This document shows, piece after piece, positions 21,901 through 27,455 of a stretch of 64,000 bases of DNA (within the stretch, counting starts at the first letter, position 1; each line of letters starts with the position of its first letter). Made by a program: the position numbers and the translations under genes. The stretch lies in assembly GCF_019049675.1 (NCBI RefSeq), contig NZ_JAFMOW010000045.1:1-64000 (forward strand), read 5' to 3'. The notes under the pieces were generated by a model. That model ran no database searches, was not told the origin of the DNA, and saw nothing but the letters and a program-made list of their open reading frames with translations. This DNA is from Rahnella bonaserana (GTDB lineage: Bacteria; Pseudomonadota; Gammaproteobacteria; Enterobacterales; Enterobacteriaceae).

Positions 21901-23722
21901 GCTGATCTACTGGGGCGGCGTGATTGCTTACGATAAAACCGGCGATGGCTGGATTGATCTGGCATACGGCGATTCGGGCGGCGACTCCCGTACCTATCTG
22001 GTCAATAACAATGGCGTGCTGACCGTCGATGGTACCAATGGTGCGGCAGGTCTGGCCGGGATTTCTTATCGTGAAATCTCCGGTGTGGATATCAACAACG
22101 ACGGTACCGTGGACATCGTTCAGCACACCAACCGCAGCGGCGTGTATGCCCTGTCGGTTGCCAGCAACAATGGCTCCGGCACGCTGACCGAAACGCAGGT
22201 TCTGGCGAACGTCTTTGTCCCGAATGAAAACAATCAGACCAGCGCGGCGTCGATGACCTGGGGTGATTTCAACGGAGACGGGTACATGGACCTGTATCTG
22301 GCGACCAGCCGTAACTCGGGTTCCTCCACCAACTACGGCGGGGTGATCTACTACAACGACGGTAACGGCAATCTGTTGAGTTCCACCACGCAGGTTGAGA
22401 CAGCCACCACTAACTCGTCAGCGGGCGGTTATCTGTCAGCCGCCGTGGACTGGGACGGTGACGGTGATATGGACATCATCAAGTTCAGCACCTATTCCGG
22501 CAGCCAGAAGGCCACGCTGTATCTTAACGACGGCACCGGCAAGGGCTGGACCAGCAGCGCGCTGGCTTCGTCACTGGTCAACGTGACGGGGATTGCGACC
22601 CTCGATTACGACTGGAACGGGACGCAGGATCTGCTGGTATCGCAGGCTAACGGCAAAGTGGTGTACATCGCTAACAACAGCACGATTGCTGACGGCACGG
22701 CGATCCACCTGCGCATTCTCGACGGCGAAGGGATGAACGTGTTCTACGGCAACACCGTGCAGCTTTATAACTCTGCCGGTGAACTGGTGGCCTCACAGAT
22801 CATCAACGCCCAGTCAGGTATCGGTATTAACGATGCCTCGGCGCTGGTGAATTTCTACGGGCTGGATCCGAATGAAACCTATTCGGCAGTGCTGGTACGT
22901 AACATTAACGGCGTGTCGTCCAATGAAACCTGGAACGACCTGACCGCAGGCGATGGCACCAGCAGCTACTCGTTAACCGCAGATGCGGCAACCGGCGGTA
23001 ACAGCGGGACGATCACCGGTACCGGCTACAACGATACGTTTATCGCGGAAAGCGGCACCTATGTGTACAACGGCTCCGGCGGCTGGAGCACCACGTCAGA
23101 CCATGCGACATGGAGCGCCACCGGCGGTCAGGACATCGTCGATTTCCGCAATGCCACCAGCGGCGTCACGGTGGATCTGAGCAGCAGTAACGCGCAGAAC
23201 ACCGGGTTCAACACGTCAACCTTCAGGGATATCGAAGGGATTGCCGGGTCGAAATACGACGATGTGTTCACCGGCAGCGCGGGCGATAACGTGTTCGAAG
23301 GGCGCGGTGGCAACGATACCTTCAACTTAGGCAACGGCGGGCACGATACGCTGCTGTACAAGTTGCTGGACAGTTCTGACGCCACCGGCGGTAACGGCTC
23401 GGATACCATCAACGGCTTTACGGTCGGCACATGGGAAGGTACGGCGAACTCAGACCGTCTGGATCTGAGCGAGCTGTTGCAGTCCGGCGGTTATAGCGGT
23501 ACGGGCTCGGCCAGCTACGTCAATGGCGTAGCGACGCTGGATGCCTCGGCGGGCAACATCACCGATTACCTGTCGGTGACCACAGAAGGCAACAACACCG
23601 TCATCAAGGTGGATATGGATGGCAGCGGTTCAGCACAGTCGATGACGACCATCGCTACGCTGAACAACGTGCATACCGATCTGGCGACGTTGCTGGCGAA
23701 CCATCAGCTGATTGTCGGTTAA
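3938..23722 (+). CDS. Giant BapA/LapA-like Ig-repeat adhesin secreted by the type I pathway
   Basis: This protein of about 6,594 residues should be exported to the cell surface and mediate biofilm or host attachment. I prefer the ATG at 3938 (AAGGA seven bases upstream) to an upstream in-frame TTG at 3893. Layout: residues 1-150, BapA-type prefix (SYERSGNDLIIHMQDGSVIR) with a Gly/Ala-rich hydrophobic segment near 145; about 180-265, one Ig-like domain; about 267-5147, 49 Ig-like domains of ~99 residues, each ending near DAAGNxGS..VTVDxxAP; about 5148-5884, seven domains of another Ig type (SDFVTSDxxL, ISLDGGxTW); about 5884-6254, calcium-binding repeats (DKTGDGWID, DFNGDGYMD, DWDGDGDMD); about 6440, RTX nonapeptides (GSAGDNVFEGRGGNDTF); then a type I secretion C-terminus (DLSELLQSGG). 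The only cysteine I noticed is residue 65, as expected for secreted adhesins. GC content exceeds that of its regulators. No LapD/LapG pair lies in the window. Confidence 0.95.
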   Translation: MSRSIDIISRKTSLKNEFTAQGNTALAMNESGIVVIHDSVKNVASYERSGNDLIIHMQDGSVIRCVGYFENIGQDNENKLVFQDENQQLTEIDFTDATAAHDTAAFTVHAVETPLASLEPLLLSTTEVSVEWPYLLAGVLGAGAVGALLGHSGGSDEKTKVIDNTKDVEVARPTFLVTDTEGDSQGILANQAVTDDVRPTFTGTGNPGAEISIVDASGKIIATTLVDASGQWTAQLAPQSAGSHTYIVVQESNGSSTSAGSITLNIVTDKASLSVDTLAGDNVLNAAEAGADVSLSGQSANLAAGTTVTVSLNGSSWQTTVAADGSWSVNVPAADAQALADGVYTVQVSGVDRAGNTITSSSTLTVDTHPPALVINTVAGDDILNAAESGQPLTLSGTSDAGAGQVVTLLLNGIAYSATVDANGHWSVDVPAAHAGVLKDGNVTVSASVSDTAGNSTSTTHDVRVDTTVPVVIINTIAGDNILNSAEQTQAQIVSGTSTGGEAGDTVTLLINGQTYTTTLAADGSWSVGLPASVFSSLADGSYEVNVSITDKAGNTGSQSTSVLVASEVPELAINIVATDDVINAIEKGEALEISGTSNSADGTPVTLTLNGITYTGTVSGGNWTVTVPATDVSKLGEATYTLSASSTDAEGNSGSATHNVVVDSVLPNVTIAVTAGDDIINATEINADQTISGKVTNAAAGDVVTVTVGGNVYTATVQDDLSWSVSVPSADLKGFGDGDLTINASVTNQHGNTGTNDREINIDAGLPGLRIDTVAGDDVINSIEIQQNQIVSGTSTDIAAGSSVTVTINSVDYQATVGANGAWSAAVPAADVANWPAGALAISVTGSDVSGNSVTISSNVTVDLSSLAIAIDTIAADDIINAAEKAADLTLSGTTQNVEAGQTVTVNFAGHTYTATVQDNGSWSVNVPAADMRTLKDGDATVSVSVTNAAGNSAGAAQDVTVDTVAPAITMNTIAGDNVLNSAEAGADVVLSGTSTAEAGQVVTITLNGNDYTATVGTDGTWSTSVPAADASALTDGTYSVTVTVKDVAGNSSSVSGSVLVDITAPALTINTVSTDDVINAQEHQQNLMISGGSTGVPAGGLVTVEIDGHSYTAAVDANGNWSVGVPANVVSTLTDGSYTISASVKDAAGNNGSITHDVTVDTVAPVLTINTVAADDVINAIEKGEALTVSGTSNGTDGSVITLNLNGQNYTATVSNGTWTLKVPASDVAKLGEADYTLTASSTDAAGNTGSTTHDILVDSSLPSVSISPVATDNIVNATEINADQLISGKVTNAAAGDTVTITLGGKTYTAEVQSDLSWSVSVPSADLKGFGDGDLTINASVTNQHGNTGTNDREINIDAGLPGLRIDTVAGDDVVNSIEIQQNQIVSGTSTDIAAGSSVTVTINGVDYQATVGANGNWSAAVPSSDVANWPAGALNISVTGSDVSGNSVTISNNVTVDLSSVAITVDTIAADDIINAAEKAADLTLSGTTQNVEAGQTVTVNFAGHTYTTTVGTDGSWSVNVPAGDMTSLKDGDVTATASVTNVAGNSASAANTAEVDASAPTITINTIAGDNVLNSAEAGADVVLSGTSTAEAGQVVTITLNGNDYTATVGSDGSWSTSVPAADASALTDGTYTVNATVKDVAGNSSSVSGSVLVDITAPTLTINTVSADDIINAQEHQQNLMISGGSTGVPAGGLVTVDIDGHSYTAAVDANGNWSVGVPADVVSTLTDGSYTVSASVKDAAGNDGSVTHDVTVDTVAPVLTINTVAADDVINAIEKGEALTVSGTSNGTDGSVITLNLNGQNYTATVSNGTWTLKVPASDVAKLGEADYTLTASSTDAAGNTGSATHDILVDSSLPSVSISPVATDNIVNATEINADQTISGKVTNAAAGDTVTITLGGKTYTTTVQDDLSWSVSVPSADLKGFGDGDLTISASVTNQHGNTGTNDREINIDAGLPGLRINTVAGDDVVNSIEIQQNQIVSGTSTDIAAGSSVTVTINGVDYQATVGANGAWSAAVPAADVANWPAGALNISVTGSDASGNSVTISNNVTVDLSSVAISVDTIAVDDMINAAEKAADLTLSGSTQNVEAGQTVTVNFAGHTYTATVQDNGSWSVKVPAGDMTSLKDGDVTATASVTNVAGNSASAANTAEVDASAPAITINTIAGDNVLNSAEAGADVVLSGTSTAEAGQIVTVTLNGNEYTATVGTDGTWSTSVPAADASALTDGTYSVNATVKDVAGNSSSVNGSVLVDITAPALTINTVSADDVINAQEHQQNLMISGGSTGVPAGGLVTVEIDGHSYTAAVDANGNWSVGVPANVVSTLTDGSYTISASVKDAAGNDGSVTHDVTVDTVAPVLTINTVAADDVINAIEKGEALTVSGTSNGTDGSVITLNLNGQNYTATVSNGTWTLNVPASDVAKLGEADYTLTVSSIDAAGNTGSATHDVLVDSSLPSVSISPVATDNIVNATEINADQLISGKVTNAAAGDTVTITLGGKTYTAEVQSDLSWSVSVPSADLKGFGDGDLTINASVTNQHGNTGSADREINIDAGLPGLRIDTVAGDDVVNSIEIQQNQIVSGTSTDIAAGSSVTVTINGVDYQATVGANGAWSAAVPSSDVANWPAGALNISVTGSDVSGNSVTISNNVTVDLSSVAITVDTIAVDDIINAAEKAADLTLSGSTQNVEAGQTVTVNFAGHTYTTTVGIDGSWSVNVPAGDMTSLKDGDVTATASVTNVAGNSASAANTAEVDASAPTITINTIAGDNVLNSAEAGADVVLSGTSTAEAGQVVTITLNGNDYTATVGTDGTWSTSVPAADASALTDGTYSVNATVKDVAGNSSSVSGSVLVDITAPALTISTVSADDIINAQELQQNLMISGGSTGVPAGGLVTVEIDGHSYTAAVDANGNWSVGVPANVVSTLTDGSYTVTASVKDAAGNDGSVTHDVTVDTVAPVLTINTVAADDVINAIEKGEALTVSGTSNGAEGSTVTLNLNGQNYTATVSNGTWTLNVPAADVAKLGEADYTLTASSTDAAGNTGSATHDILVDSSLPSVSISPVATDNIVNATEINADQTISGKVTNAAAGDTVTITLGGKTYTTTVQDDLSWSVSVPSADLKGFGDGDLTISASVTNQHGNTGSADREINIDAGLPGLRIDTVAGDDVVNSIEIQQNQIVSGTSTDIAAGSSVTVTINGVDYQATVGANGAWSAAVPAADVANWPAGALAISVTGSDVSGNSVTISSNVTVDLSSVAITVDTIAADDIINAAEKAADLTLSGSTQNVEAGQTVTVNFAGHTYTTTVGTDGSWSVNVPAGDMTSLKDGDVTATASVTNVAGNSASAANTAEVDASAPTVTIQTISASDVLTAINAGTEVTLSGTSTAQAGQTVTITLGSETYTATVAADGTWTTGVPNSVFSGLGDGSYTLTASVSDIAGNPATATGTAQVDLTAPEVTINTVAGDNVINSTEHGQAQVISGTVSGVDAGSVVTVTINNVDYRAVSDGSGNWSVGVPANVVSGLNDGSYTITAKVTDTAGNNGSASRDVTVETTAPVFVINDMAGGDNILNATEAQTTLTVTGTVTGLADGATVIVTLNGLNYQGTVNGGVWSADIPASDLANLGQALYQVSVSGTDVYGNSGSSAKTLQTSSDSPAVTINTVAGDDVINATEITQDQVISGTVTHAEAGQTVTVTVGGKTYTAEVQNDLSWSLTVPAADLAAMGDGSLNISAGVTNTSGNSGSGERDIVIDAAIPGLRIDTVAGDDIVNSIEINQNQIVSGTSTGLAAGSSVTVNINGVDYAATVGAGGKWSAAVPAADVANWPAGTLTVTVSGTSAAGNSVTISNDITVDLSSVSIAIDTVSTDNMLNAAEKAADLTLSGTTLNVEAGQTVTVIFAGHSYTTQVQTGGAWSLTVPAADMTQLKDGDASIQVSVTNTAGNSASAAQDVTVDTLAPVITMNTIAGDNVLNSAEAGADVVLSGTSTAEAGQVVTITLNGNDYTATVGTDGTWSTSVPAADASALTDGTYSVNATVKDVAGNSSSVSGSVLVDITAPALTINTVSADDVINAQEHQQNLMISGGSTGVPAGGLVTVEIDGHSYTAAVDANGNWSVGVPANVVSTLTDGSYTISASVKDAAGNDGSVTHDVTVDTVAPVLTINTVAADDVINAIEKGEALTVSGTSNGTDGSVITLNLNGQNYTATVSNGTWTLNVPAADVAKLGEADYTLTASSTDAAGNTGSTTHDILVDSSLPSVSISPVATDNIVNATEINAAQTISGKVTNAAAGDTVTITLGGKTYTAEVQDDLSWSVSVPSADLKGFGDGDLTISASVTNQHGNTGSADREINIDAGLPGLRIDTVAGDDVINSIEIQQNQIVSGTSTDIAAGSSVTVTINGVDYQATVGANGAWSAAVPAADVANWPAGALAISVTGTDASGNSVTISNNVTVDLSSVAITVDTIAADDIINAAEKAADLTLSGSTQNVEAGQTVTVNFAGHTYTTTVGIDGSWSVNVPAGDMTSLKDGDVTATASVTNVAGNSASAANTAEVDASAPTITINTIAGDNVLNSAEAGADVVLSGTSTAEAGQIVTVTLNGKDYTATVGTDGTWSTSVPAADASALTDGTYSVNATVKDVAGNSSSVSGSVLVDITAPVVSVNTVAGDDVINAAEHSQAQVISGGSTGTQPGNLVTLVIGGVTYSTVVDASGNWSVGVPAGVIKGLASGENTISVSITDSAGNTGSSDHLITVNASAVSLSIDTIAQDDIINAAEKGTSLTISGGSDMLATGTEVTVVLNGKSYTAEVGANGAWTLSVPSTDLAAIADGNYTVSASASDAAGNTASATHNVVVDATAPALLINPVTADGMLNAAELGQPLTLSGTSTAQAGQTVSVTLNNETYTTTVNANGTWSVSVPADDVAALKDGTLTVTASTTDVAGNPASANTSVIVDTVAPTLTISTIAGDDIINTTEQLAGQTISGTTSAEAGQIVTVTFNNREYHATVTTGGTWSVNVPAADFNGAADGSYTVTASVKDVAGNPAATDSSVSLSGAVPEITINTFAQDDVVSAAEHSGPLAITGTSTAAAGSTVTVTLNGATYTTQVANDQSWTLNLSANAVKALADGENYSITASVTNSIGNSGSASHDIAVDTTAPSMTISIDSVSDDTGRSTSDFVTSDNTITLKGALSAALGNNESAQISLDGGVTWTTLTVTGTTWSYAQGSALADGSYTYNVRVIDAAGNVGSTASQTVVIDTLAPDASQTISIDAISQDTGLSSSDFITSDTTINLRGMLGAALGADEYAQISLDGGTTWNDVSISGLTWTYIDGRTLTDGDYNYQMRVVDLAGNVGATASQVVTIDTTAPDSSKTVSVDAISTDTGLSSNDFVTSDTSLTVTGSLGATLAADEVVQVSVDGGQTWANATTIGTGWTFTDGRTLTDGDYTYNVRVVDAAGNVGNVTSKVVTVDTTAPDSSKTVTIDSITTDTGSSASDFVTSDTSLTVKGSIGAELSPGEVVQISVDNGATWTTVTLSGSTWTYVDGRTLTDGQTLYQVRVVDQAGNVGQTAQQVVTIDTTAPTQIITIEAISNDTGDSASDFITSDNTLTMTGSLSAALATDERAQISLDGGKTWTDVVVNGLGWSYDATGTVLADGNYNVQVRVIDQAGNIGTIGSQTVVIDTLNPEAVATIVKYSDDEGDRTGSFGSGTYTDETAPTLSGTLSKALADGEVLKIYRNGVYVGVATVVGLAWTFSDSALADGTYIYVAKSQDLAGNTTSSTDFTLTVDTSIPTTIATVTPESTQDTTPIISGTLSEALGEGMYVQVVVNGVTYTSETGGAVVVDPLNNTWYLQVPGALGLASYDVTAQVRSSAGNGNDAGISTSAIVIYAETAVDTSWATTASGAYTNSLAFSLNSNGLWNIVSGMSDYSSTGLNNYTATTLTNSRGNYVVSYTLADTDRNGTSDIYASETIYTNYQQVMWKANTDGTYTQGVQGTGVLIYWGGVIAYDKTGDGWIDLAYGDSGGDSRTYLVNNNGVLTVDGTNGAAGLAGISYREISGVDINNDGTVDIVQHTNRSGVYALSVASNNGSGTLTETQVLANVFVPNENNQTSAASMTWGDFNGDGYMDLYLATSRNSGSSTNYGGVIYYNDGNGNLLSSTTQVETATTNSSAGGYLSAAVDWDGDGDMDIIKFSTYSGSQKATLYLNDGTGKGWTSSALASSLVNVTGIATLDYDWNGTQDLLVSQANGKVVYIANNSTIADGTAIHLRILDGEGMNVFYGNTVQLYNSAGELVASQIINAQSGIGINDASALVNFYGLDPNETYSAVLVRNINGVSSNETWNDLTAGDGTSSYSLTADAATGGNSGTITGTGYNDTFIAESGTYVYNGSGGWSTTSDHATWSATGGQDIVDFRNATSGVTVDLSSSNAQNTGFNTSTFRDIEGIAGSKYDDVFTGSAGDNVFEGRGGNDTFNLGNGGHDTLLYKLLDSSDATGGNGSDTINGFTVGTWEGTANSDRLDLSELLQSGGYSGTGSASYVNGVATLDASAGNITDYLSVTTEGNNTVIKVDMDGSGSAQSMTTIATLNNVHTDLATLLANHQLIVG
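5038..17580 (+). repeat. Seven tandem ~1,791-bp blocks, each coding six Ig-like domains
   Basis: The codon string for SIEIQQNQ in the fifth domain of each block recurs at 6290, 8081, 9872, 11663, 13454 and 17042, and in a diverged form at 15251. The spacing is 1,791 bp (597 codons), apart from one 1,797-bp interval. Block starts are near 5038, 6829, 8620, 10411, 12202, 13993 and 15790. Each block carries domains in the order INTIAGDNVLNSAE, INTVSADDVINAQE, INTVAADDVINAIE, ISPVATDNIVNATE, IDTVAGDDVVNSIE, VDTIAADDIINAAE. Blocks 2-5 and 7 look nearly identical. Block 1 is partly diverged and block 6 strongly diverged. Confidence 0.93.
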
Positions 23723-23727
23723 TCAGT

Positions 23728-23769
23728 CGCAGAAGCGGAGCAGGGGAAACGTCCTGTTCCGCTTCTGCG
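23728..23769 (+). other. Large intercistronic hairpin after the adhesin gene
   Basis: A 17-base arm (23728-23744) pairs with 23753-23769 around an 8-base loop, with a single G-U pair. It starts six bases after the adhesin stop codon and has no following T-run. It is therefore more likely to stabilise the 3' end of the adhesin message, or to reduce read-through into the exporter genes, than to act as a full terminator. Confidence 0.7.
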
Positions 23770-23823
23770 GATGGCCTGTTCATGTTCCGGAATGAGCGTG
23801 AAGGAAGAATGAATTAGGGACGA

Positions 23824-26004
23824 ATGAAGATGAAAAAAGACACCATGTTAGATAAAGGCTACACCGGCTGGCTGAAAGCCATGCTCGATATCGCGAAGCA
23901 CTACCGTCTGGATTATTCAGAAGAACACGTTAAAGCCACCCTTGCGTGGGAAATGGGTTCACCGGCCGACGTGGTGCTTGATGAAATGGCAAAAAAACTC
24001 GGGCTGGGGCGCGTGACCCGTGATTTCCACCCGTGTGATTTGGATCCCGTCAGTGTGCCGTTTGTGGTCACGCTCGATAATGGCCGCCTGGGTGTGGTGA
24101 CACATCTGGACGCCAGCGGCCAGTGTGCCGTGCAATTCACTGAAGATAACGGGCTGGAAACCATCCTGACGTCTGAACAACTTTCTGAGCGGGCGCAAAG
24201 CATCACGCTGCTGCGACCGCTGCATACCATTCCTGATGCGCGCGTTGATAACTACATCAAACCGTACAAGAAAAACTGGTTCTGGGATCTGGCGCTGAAA
24301 GACTGGCGTCGTTACAGCGACATCATGCTGGCGTCGATGATTGCCAACGTGCTGGCGCTGGCGGGTATGCTGTTTTCCATGCAGGTGTATGACCGCGTGG
24401 TGCCGTCGCAATCTATCCCGACACTGTGGGTGCTGTTTGCCGGTGTGATGCTGGCAATCACCTTTGAATTTGTGATGCGCATGGTGCGCGTCCATATCTC
24501 GGATGTGGTGGGTAAACGCGCCGATTTGCGTATTTCCGACCGCGTTTTTGGCCGTGCGCTGCGCATTAAAAACGGTGCCCGTTCCAAATCCACTGGCTCC
24601 TTTATCTCGCAAATCCGCGAGCTGGAATCGGTACGTGAACTGATCACCTCGACCACCATCAGCGTGATTTCAGATTTACCGTTCTTCCTGCTGTTCACGG
24701 TGATTTTGTGGATGATTGGCGGTCCGCTGGTGTTTGTCGTGCTGCTGGCGCTGCCGCTGTTGCTGATCCCCGGATTACTGATCCAGAAACCGCTGGCGAA
24801 ACTGGCCAGTGAAGGGATGCGCGAATCGGCGGTGCGTAATGCCTCGCTGGTGGAAGCGGTGGAATCGCTGGAAGACATCAAACTCATGCGCGCCGAACAG
24901 CGTTTTCAGAACCAGTGGAATCACTGCAATGAAGTGTCGGCGGATATCAGTATGCGTCAGCGTTTTCTGACCAGCATGCTGATGACCTGGACGCAGGAAG
25001 TGCAGTCCATCGTCTACGCCGTGGTGCTGCTGGTCGGTTGTTATCTGGTGATGAGCGGCGATATGACCACCGGTGCGCTGGTGGGTACCACAATTCTGGC
25101 CTCACGTACCATTGCGCCGCTGGCGCAGATTTCCGGCGTGCTTTCCCGCTGGCAGCAGGCGAAAGTCGCGCGTAAGGGCCTGGATGAACTGATGCAGCGT
25201 CCGATTGATCAGGAAGACGGTCAGAAGATGGTGCACAAGGCGCAAATCACCGGCGATTACGCGCTGCATGACGCGGTGTTTTATTACGATGAGGAAGAGA
25301 AGGTCGCCAATCTTACGATTGCAAAACTGCACATCAAACCGGGTGAGAAAATCGCCGTGCTGGGCAAAAACGGCGCGGGGAAATCGACGCTGTTGCAGGT
25401 GCTGGCGGGCATGCAGCAGGTTCAGCAGGGCCAGGTGGTGCTGGATAACGTCAATATTAAACAGATTGATCCGGCGGATTTACGCCGTGACGTTGCGCTG
25501 CATAACCAGAATGCCAGCCTGTTCTTCGGGTCGGTGCGCGACAATATCACCATGGGACGCCCGCAGGCCACCGACGAAGAAATTCATCAGGCGCTGGTTA
25601 TCAGCGGTGCGCTGACGTTTGTGCAGCAAAAAGAGAACGGCCTGAATTTCCTCATTCATGAAGGCGGCGTCGGACTTTCCGGCGGTCAGCGTCAGTCGCT
25701 GTTACTGGCGCGCAATATCATCACGCAGCCACAGGTTCTGTTGCTTGATGAACCCACCGCATGGCTGGATGAAATTTCTGAATGGAATCTGATCAGTCAG
25801 CTTTCCGGCTGGGCAAAAGACAAAACGCTGGTGATCGCTACGCACCGTCTGGCGCTTTTGCAACTGGTGGATCGCATCATCGTCATGGATAACGGACGGA
25901 TTTCTCTCGACGGCAACAAAGACGAAATCCTCAACAAGCATTTCAGGCAAAAAGGATCGGCACCGGCACCGGCAGCGGCGCAGAGCAAGGGGGTTTCAGC
26001 ATGA
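23824..26004 (+). CDS. Type I secretion ABC transporter (permease-ATPase) for the adhesin
   Basis: This 726-residue inner-membrane half-transporter uses ATP to export the adhesin. Residues 1-135 form a C39-like domain without the catalytic cysteine (GYTGWLKAMLDIAKHYRL where active C39 peptidases have a Cys), as in LapB-type exporters, where the domain binds substrate instead of cleaving it. A six-helix membrane domain follows (about 160-440; IANVLALAGMLFSMQVYDRV, then ISVISDLPFFLLF). The ATPase domain has Walker A GKNGAGKS (about 514), signature LSGGQ (about 618), Walker B VLLLDEPTAW and the ATHR switch. The start follows TAGGGA. The gene overlaps the adaptor gene by four bases (ATGA), so the two are translationally coupled. 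Confidence 0.95.
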   Translation: MKMKKDTMLDKGYTGWLKAMLDIAKHYRLDYSEEHVKATLAWEMGSPADVVLDEMAKKLGLGRVTRDFHPCDLDPVSVPFVVTLDNGRLGVVTHLDASGQCAVQFTEDNGLETILTSEQLSERAQSITLLRPLHTIPDARVDNYIKPYKKNWFWDLALKDWRRYSDIMLASMIANVLALAGMLFSMQVYDRVVPSQSIPTLWVLFAGVMLAITFEFVMRMVRVHISDVVGKRADLRISDRVFGRALRIKNGARSKSTGSFISQIRELESVRELITSTTISVISDLPFFLLFTVILWMIGGPLVFVVLLALPLLLIPGLLIQKPLAKLASEGMRESAVRNASLVEAVESLEDIKLMRAEQRFQNQWNHCNEVSADISMRQRFLTSMLMTWTQEVQSIVYAVVLLVGCYLVMSGDMTTGALVGTTILASRTIAPLAQISGVLSRWQQAKVARKGLDELMQRPIDQEDGQKMVHKAQITGDYALHDAVFYYDEEEKVANLTIAKLHIKPGEKIAVLGKNGAGKSTLLQVLAGMQQVQQGQVVLDNVNIKQIDPADLRRDVALHNQNASLFFGSVRDNITMGRPQATDEEIHQALVISGALTFVQQKENGLNFLIHEGGVGLSGGQRQSLLLARNIITQPQVLLLDEPTAWLDEISEWNLISQLSGWAKDKTLVIATHRLALLQLVDRIIVMDNGRISLDGNKDEILNKHFRQKGSAPAPAAAQSKGVSA

Positions 26005-27176
26005 ACGGACGCAAACAACATCACCGGTCGCTGGCAGAAAACTCCCTGCCGCGCTCGACGATTCTGGTCTGGGCACTGGCGCTGATGCTGCTGAGTTTTT
26101 TCCTGTGGGCGAATTTTTATACCCTGGATGAAGTCACCACCGGCACCGGAAAAGTCATTCCTTCTTCTCACGAGCAGATTGTACAGTCGCTGGAAGGCGG
26201 TATCGTTCACTCGATTGACGTGCAGGAAGGCGAAGTGGTGGAACGCGGGCAGCGTCTGGCGCAGCTCGACCGTACCAAAACTGAATCCGGCGTACAGGAA
26301 AGCGTGGCGCGTTTACATGCCGCGCTGGCGACGGCGGCGCGTTTAACGGCGCAGATCAACAACACGCCGCTGGTGTTTCCGCAAGAGCTGGATGACGAGC
26401 CGGAGCTGGTGAAATCAGAAACCGAACTGTACAACTCCAGCCGCAACAGTCTGGAAAAGCAGTTAACAGGCCTGAAACAGGGCGTGACCCTGATCCGTCG
26501 TGAGCTGTCGATGACCGTGCCACTGGTCAAACAGGGCGCGGCCAGTGACGTGGAAGTGCTGCGTCTGCAACGCCAGATTAATGAAATGGAGAGCAAAGCG
26601 ACCGATCTCGAAACGCAATATCACGTGCGCGCCGGTGAAGAACTGGCTAAGGCCAACGCCGAGATTGAAGCGCAGCGCTCGGTGATTTTAGGGCGTAAAG
26701 ACTCACTGAATCGTCTGGAATTCTTCTCGCCGGTCAAAGGGATTGTGAAGAATATCGATGTGAATACCGTCGGCGGCGTAATTCCGCCGAATGGCAAGCT
26801 GATGACGCTGGTTCCGATCGACGATCAGATGCTGGTGGAAGCGCAGATTTCCCCGCGCGATGTGGCATTTATTCATCCGGGGCAAAAAGCCAAAGTGAAG
26901 ATTACCGCTTATGACTATTCCATCTACGGCAGTTTCGACGGCGAAGTGACCACCATTTCGCCCGATACGATCCAGGATGAAGTCCGCCGGGATGTTTACT
27001 ATTACCGGGTGAATATCAAAACCAGCGCTAATTATCTGGAAAATAAACACCACGAAAAGTTCTATATTTTCCCCGGCATGATCGCGACGGTGGATATCAA
27101 AACCGGCAACAAAAGCATTCTTGATTATCTGCTGAAGCCGCTGAACAAAATGAACGAAGCGCTCAGGGAACGTTAA
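26001..27176 (+). CDS. HlyD-family periplasmic adaptor of the type I secretion system
   Basis: The 391-residue membrane-fusion protein links the ABC exporter to the TolC-like channel. It has one N-terminal membrane helix (about residues 18-38, ILVWALALMLLSFFLWANF), a biotinyl-lipoyl half motif (VQSLEGGIVHSIDVQEGEVV), a long coiled coil (about 95-230) and the matching second half (FFSPVKGIVKNIDVNTVGG). The C-terminal beta-barrel ends in the family signature GMIATVDIKTGNKSILDYLL. It is the last gene of the operon and is followed directly by a strong terminator. Order and overlaps match LapBC-type pairs. Confidence 0.95.
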   Translation: MNGRKQHHRSLAENSLPRSTILVWALALMLLSFFLWANFYTLDEVTTGTGKVIPSSHEQIVQSLEGGIVHSIDVQEGEVVERGQRLAQLDRTKTESGVQESVARLHAALATAARLTAQINNTPLVFPQELDDEPELVKSETELYNSSRNSLEKQLTGLKQGVTLIRRELSMTVPLVKQGAASDVEVLRLQRQINEMESKATDLETQYHVRAGEELAKANAEIEAQRSVILGRKDSLNRLEFFSPVKGIVKNIDVNTVGGVIPPNGKLMTLVPIDDQMLVEAQISPRDVAFIHPGQKAKVKITAYDYSIYGSFDGEVTTISPDTIQDEVRRDVYYYRVNIKTSANYLENKHHEKFYIFPGMIATVDIKTGNKSILDYLLKPLNKMNEALRER

Positions 27177-27195
27177 TCTTCCTTGCCGCCCTCTG

Positions 27196-27229
27196 AAAAA
27201 CTGCAGCCTGAGCGCTGCAGTTTTTTTTT
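27196..27229 (+). terminator. Rho-independent terminator of the adhesin secretion operon
   Basis: The stem CTGCAGC/GCTGCAG with a six-base loop is flanked by five A residues and followed by nine T residues. It begins about 20 bases after the HlyD-family gene. Confidence 0.93.
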
Positions 27230-27455
27230 CACTTTAGTCAGAACGCTCAGAAATCCGAATCTTTCATCCGGCAGTTGTCATTGATATTTGCAGCGCTATA
27301 GAATGCGCACTCTTCCTGAGCTGCGCATGATTCCGACGGGGTATTTCCTGTCAATCTTACTGATGTGTAAGCATTATTTTTAAAATGGCGTTGGGGTTAA
27401 ACGCGGTGATCAATCCGTCTTACTCCGGTCAAAAGCGGAAAAAAATAAAAGCATC

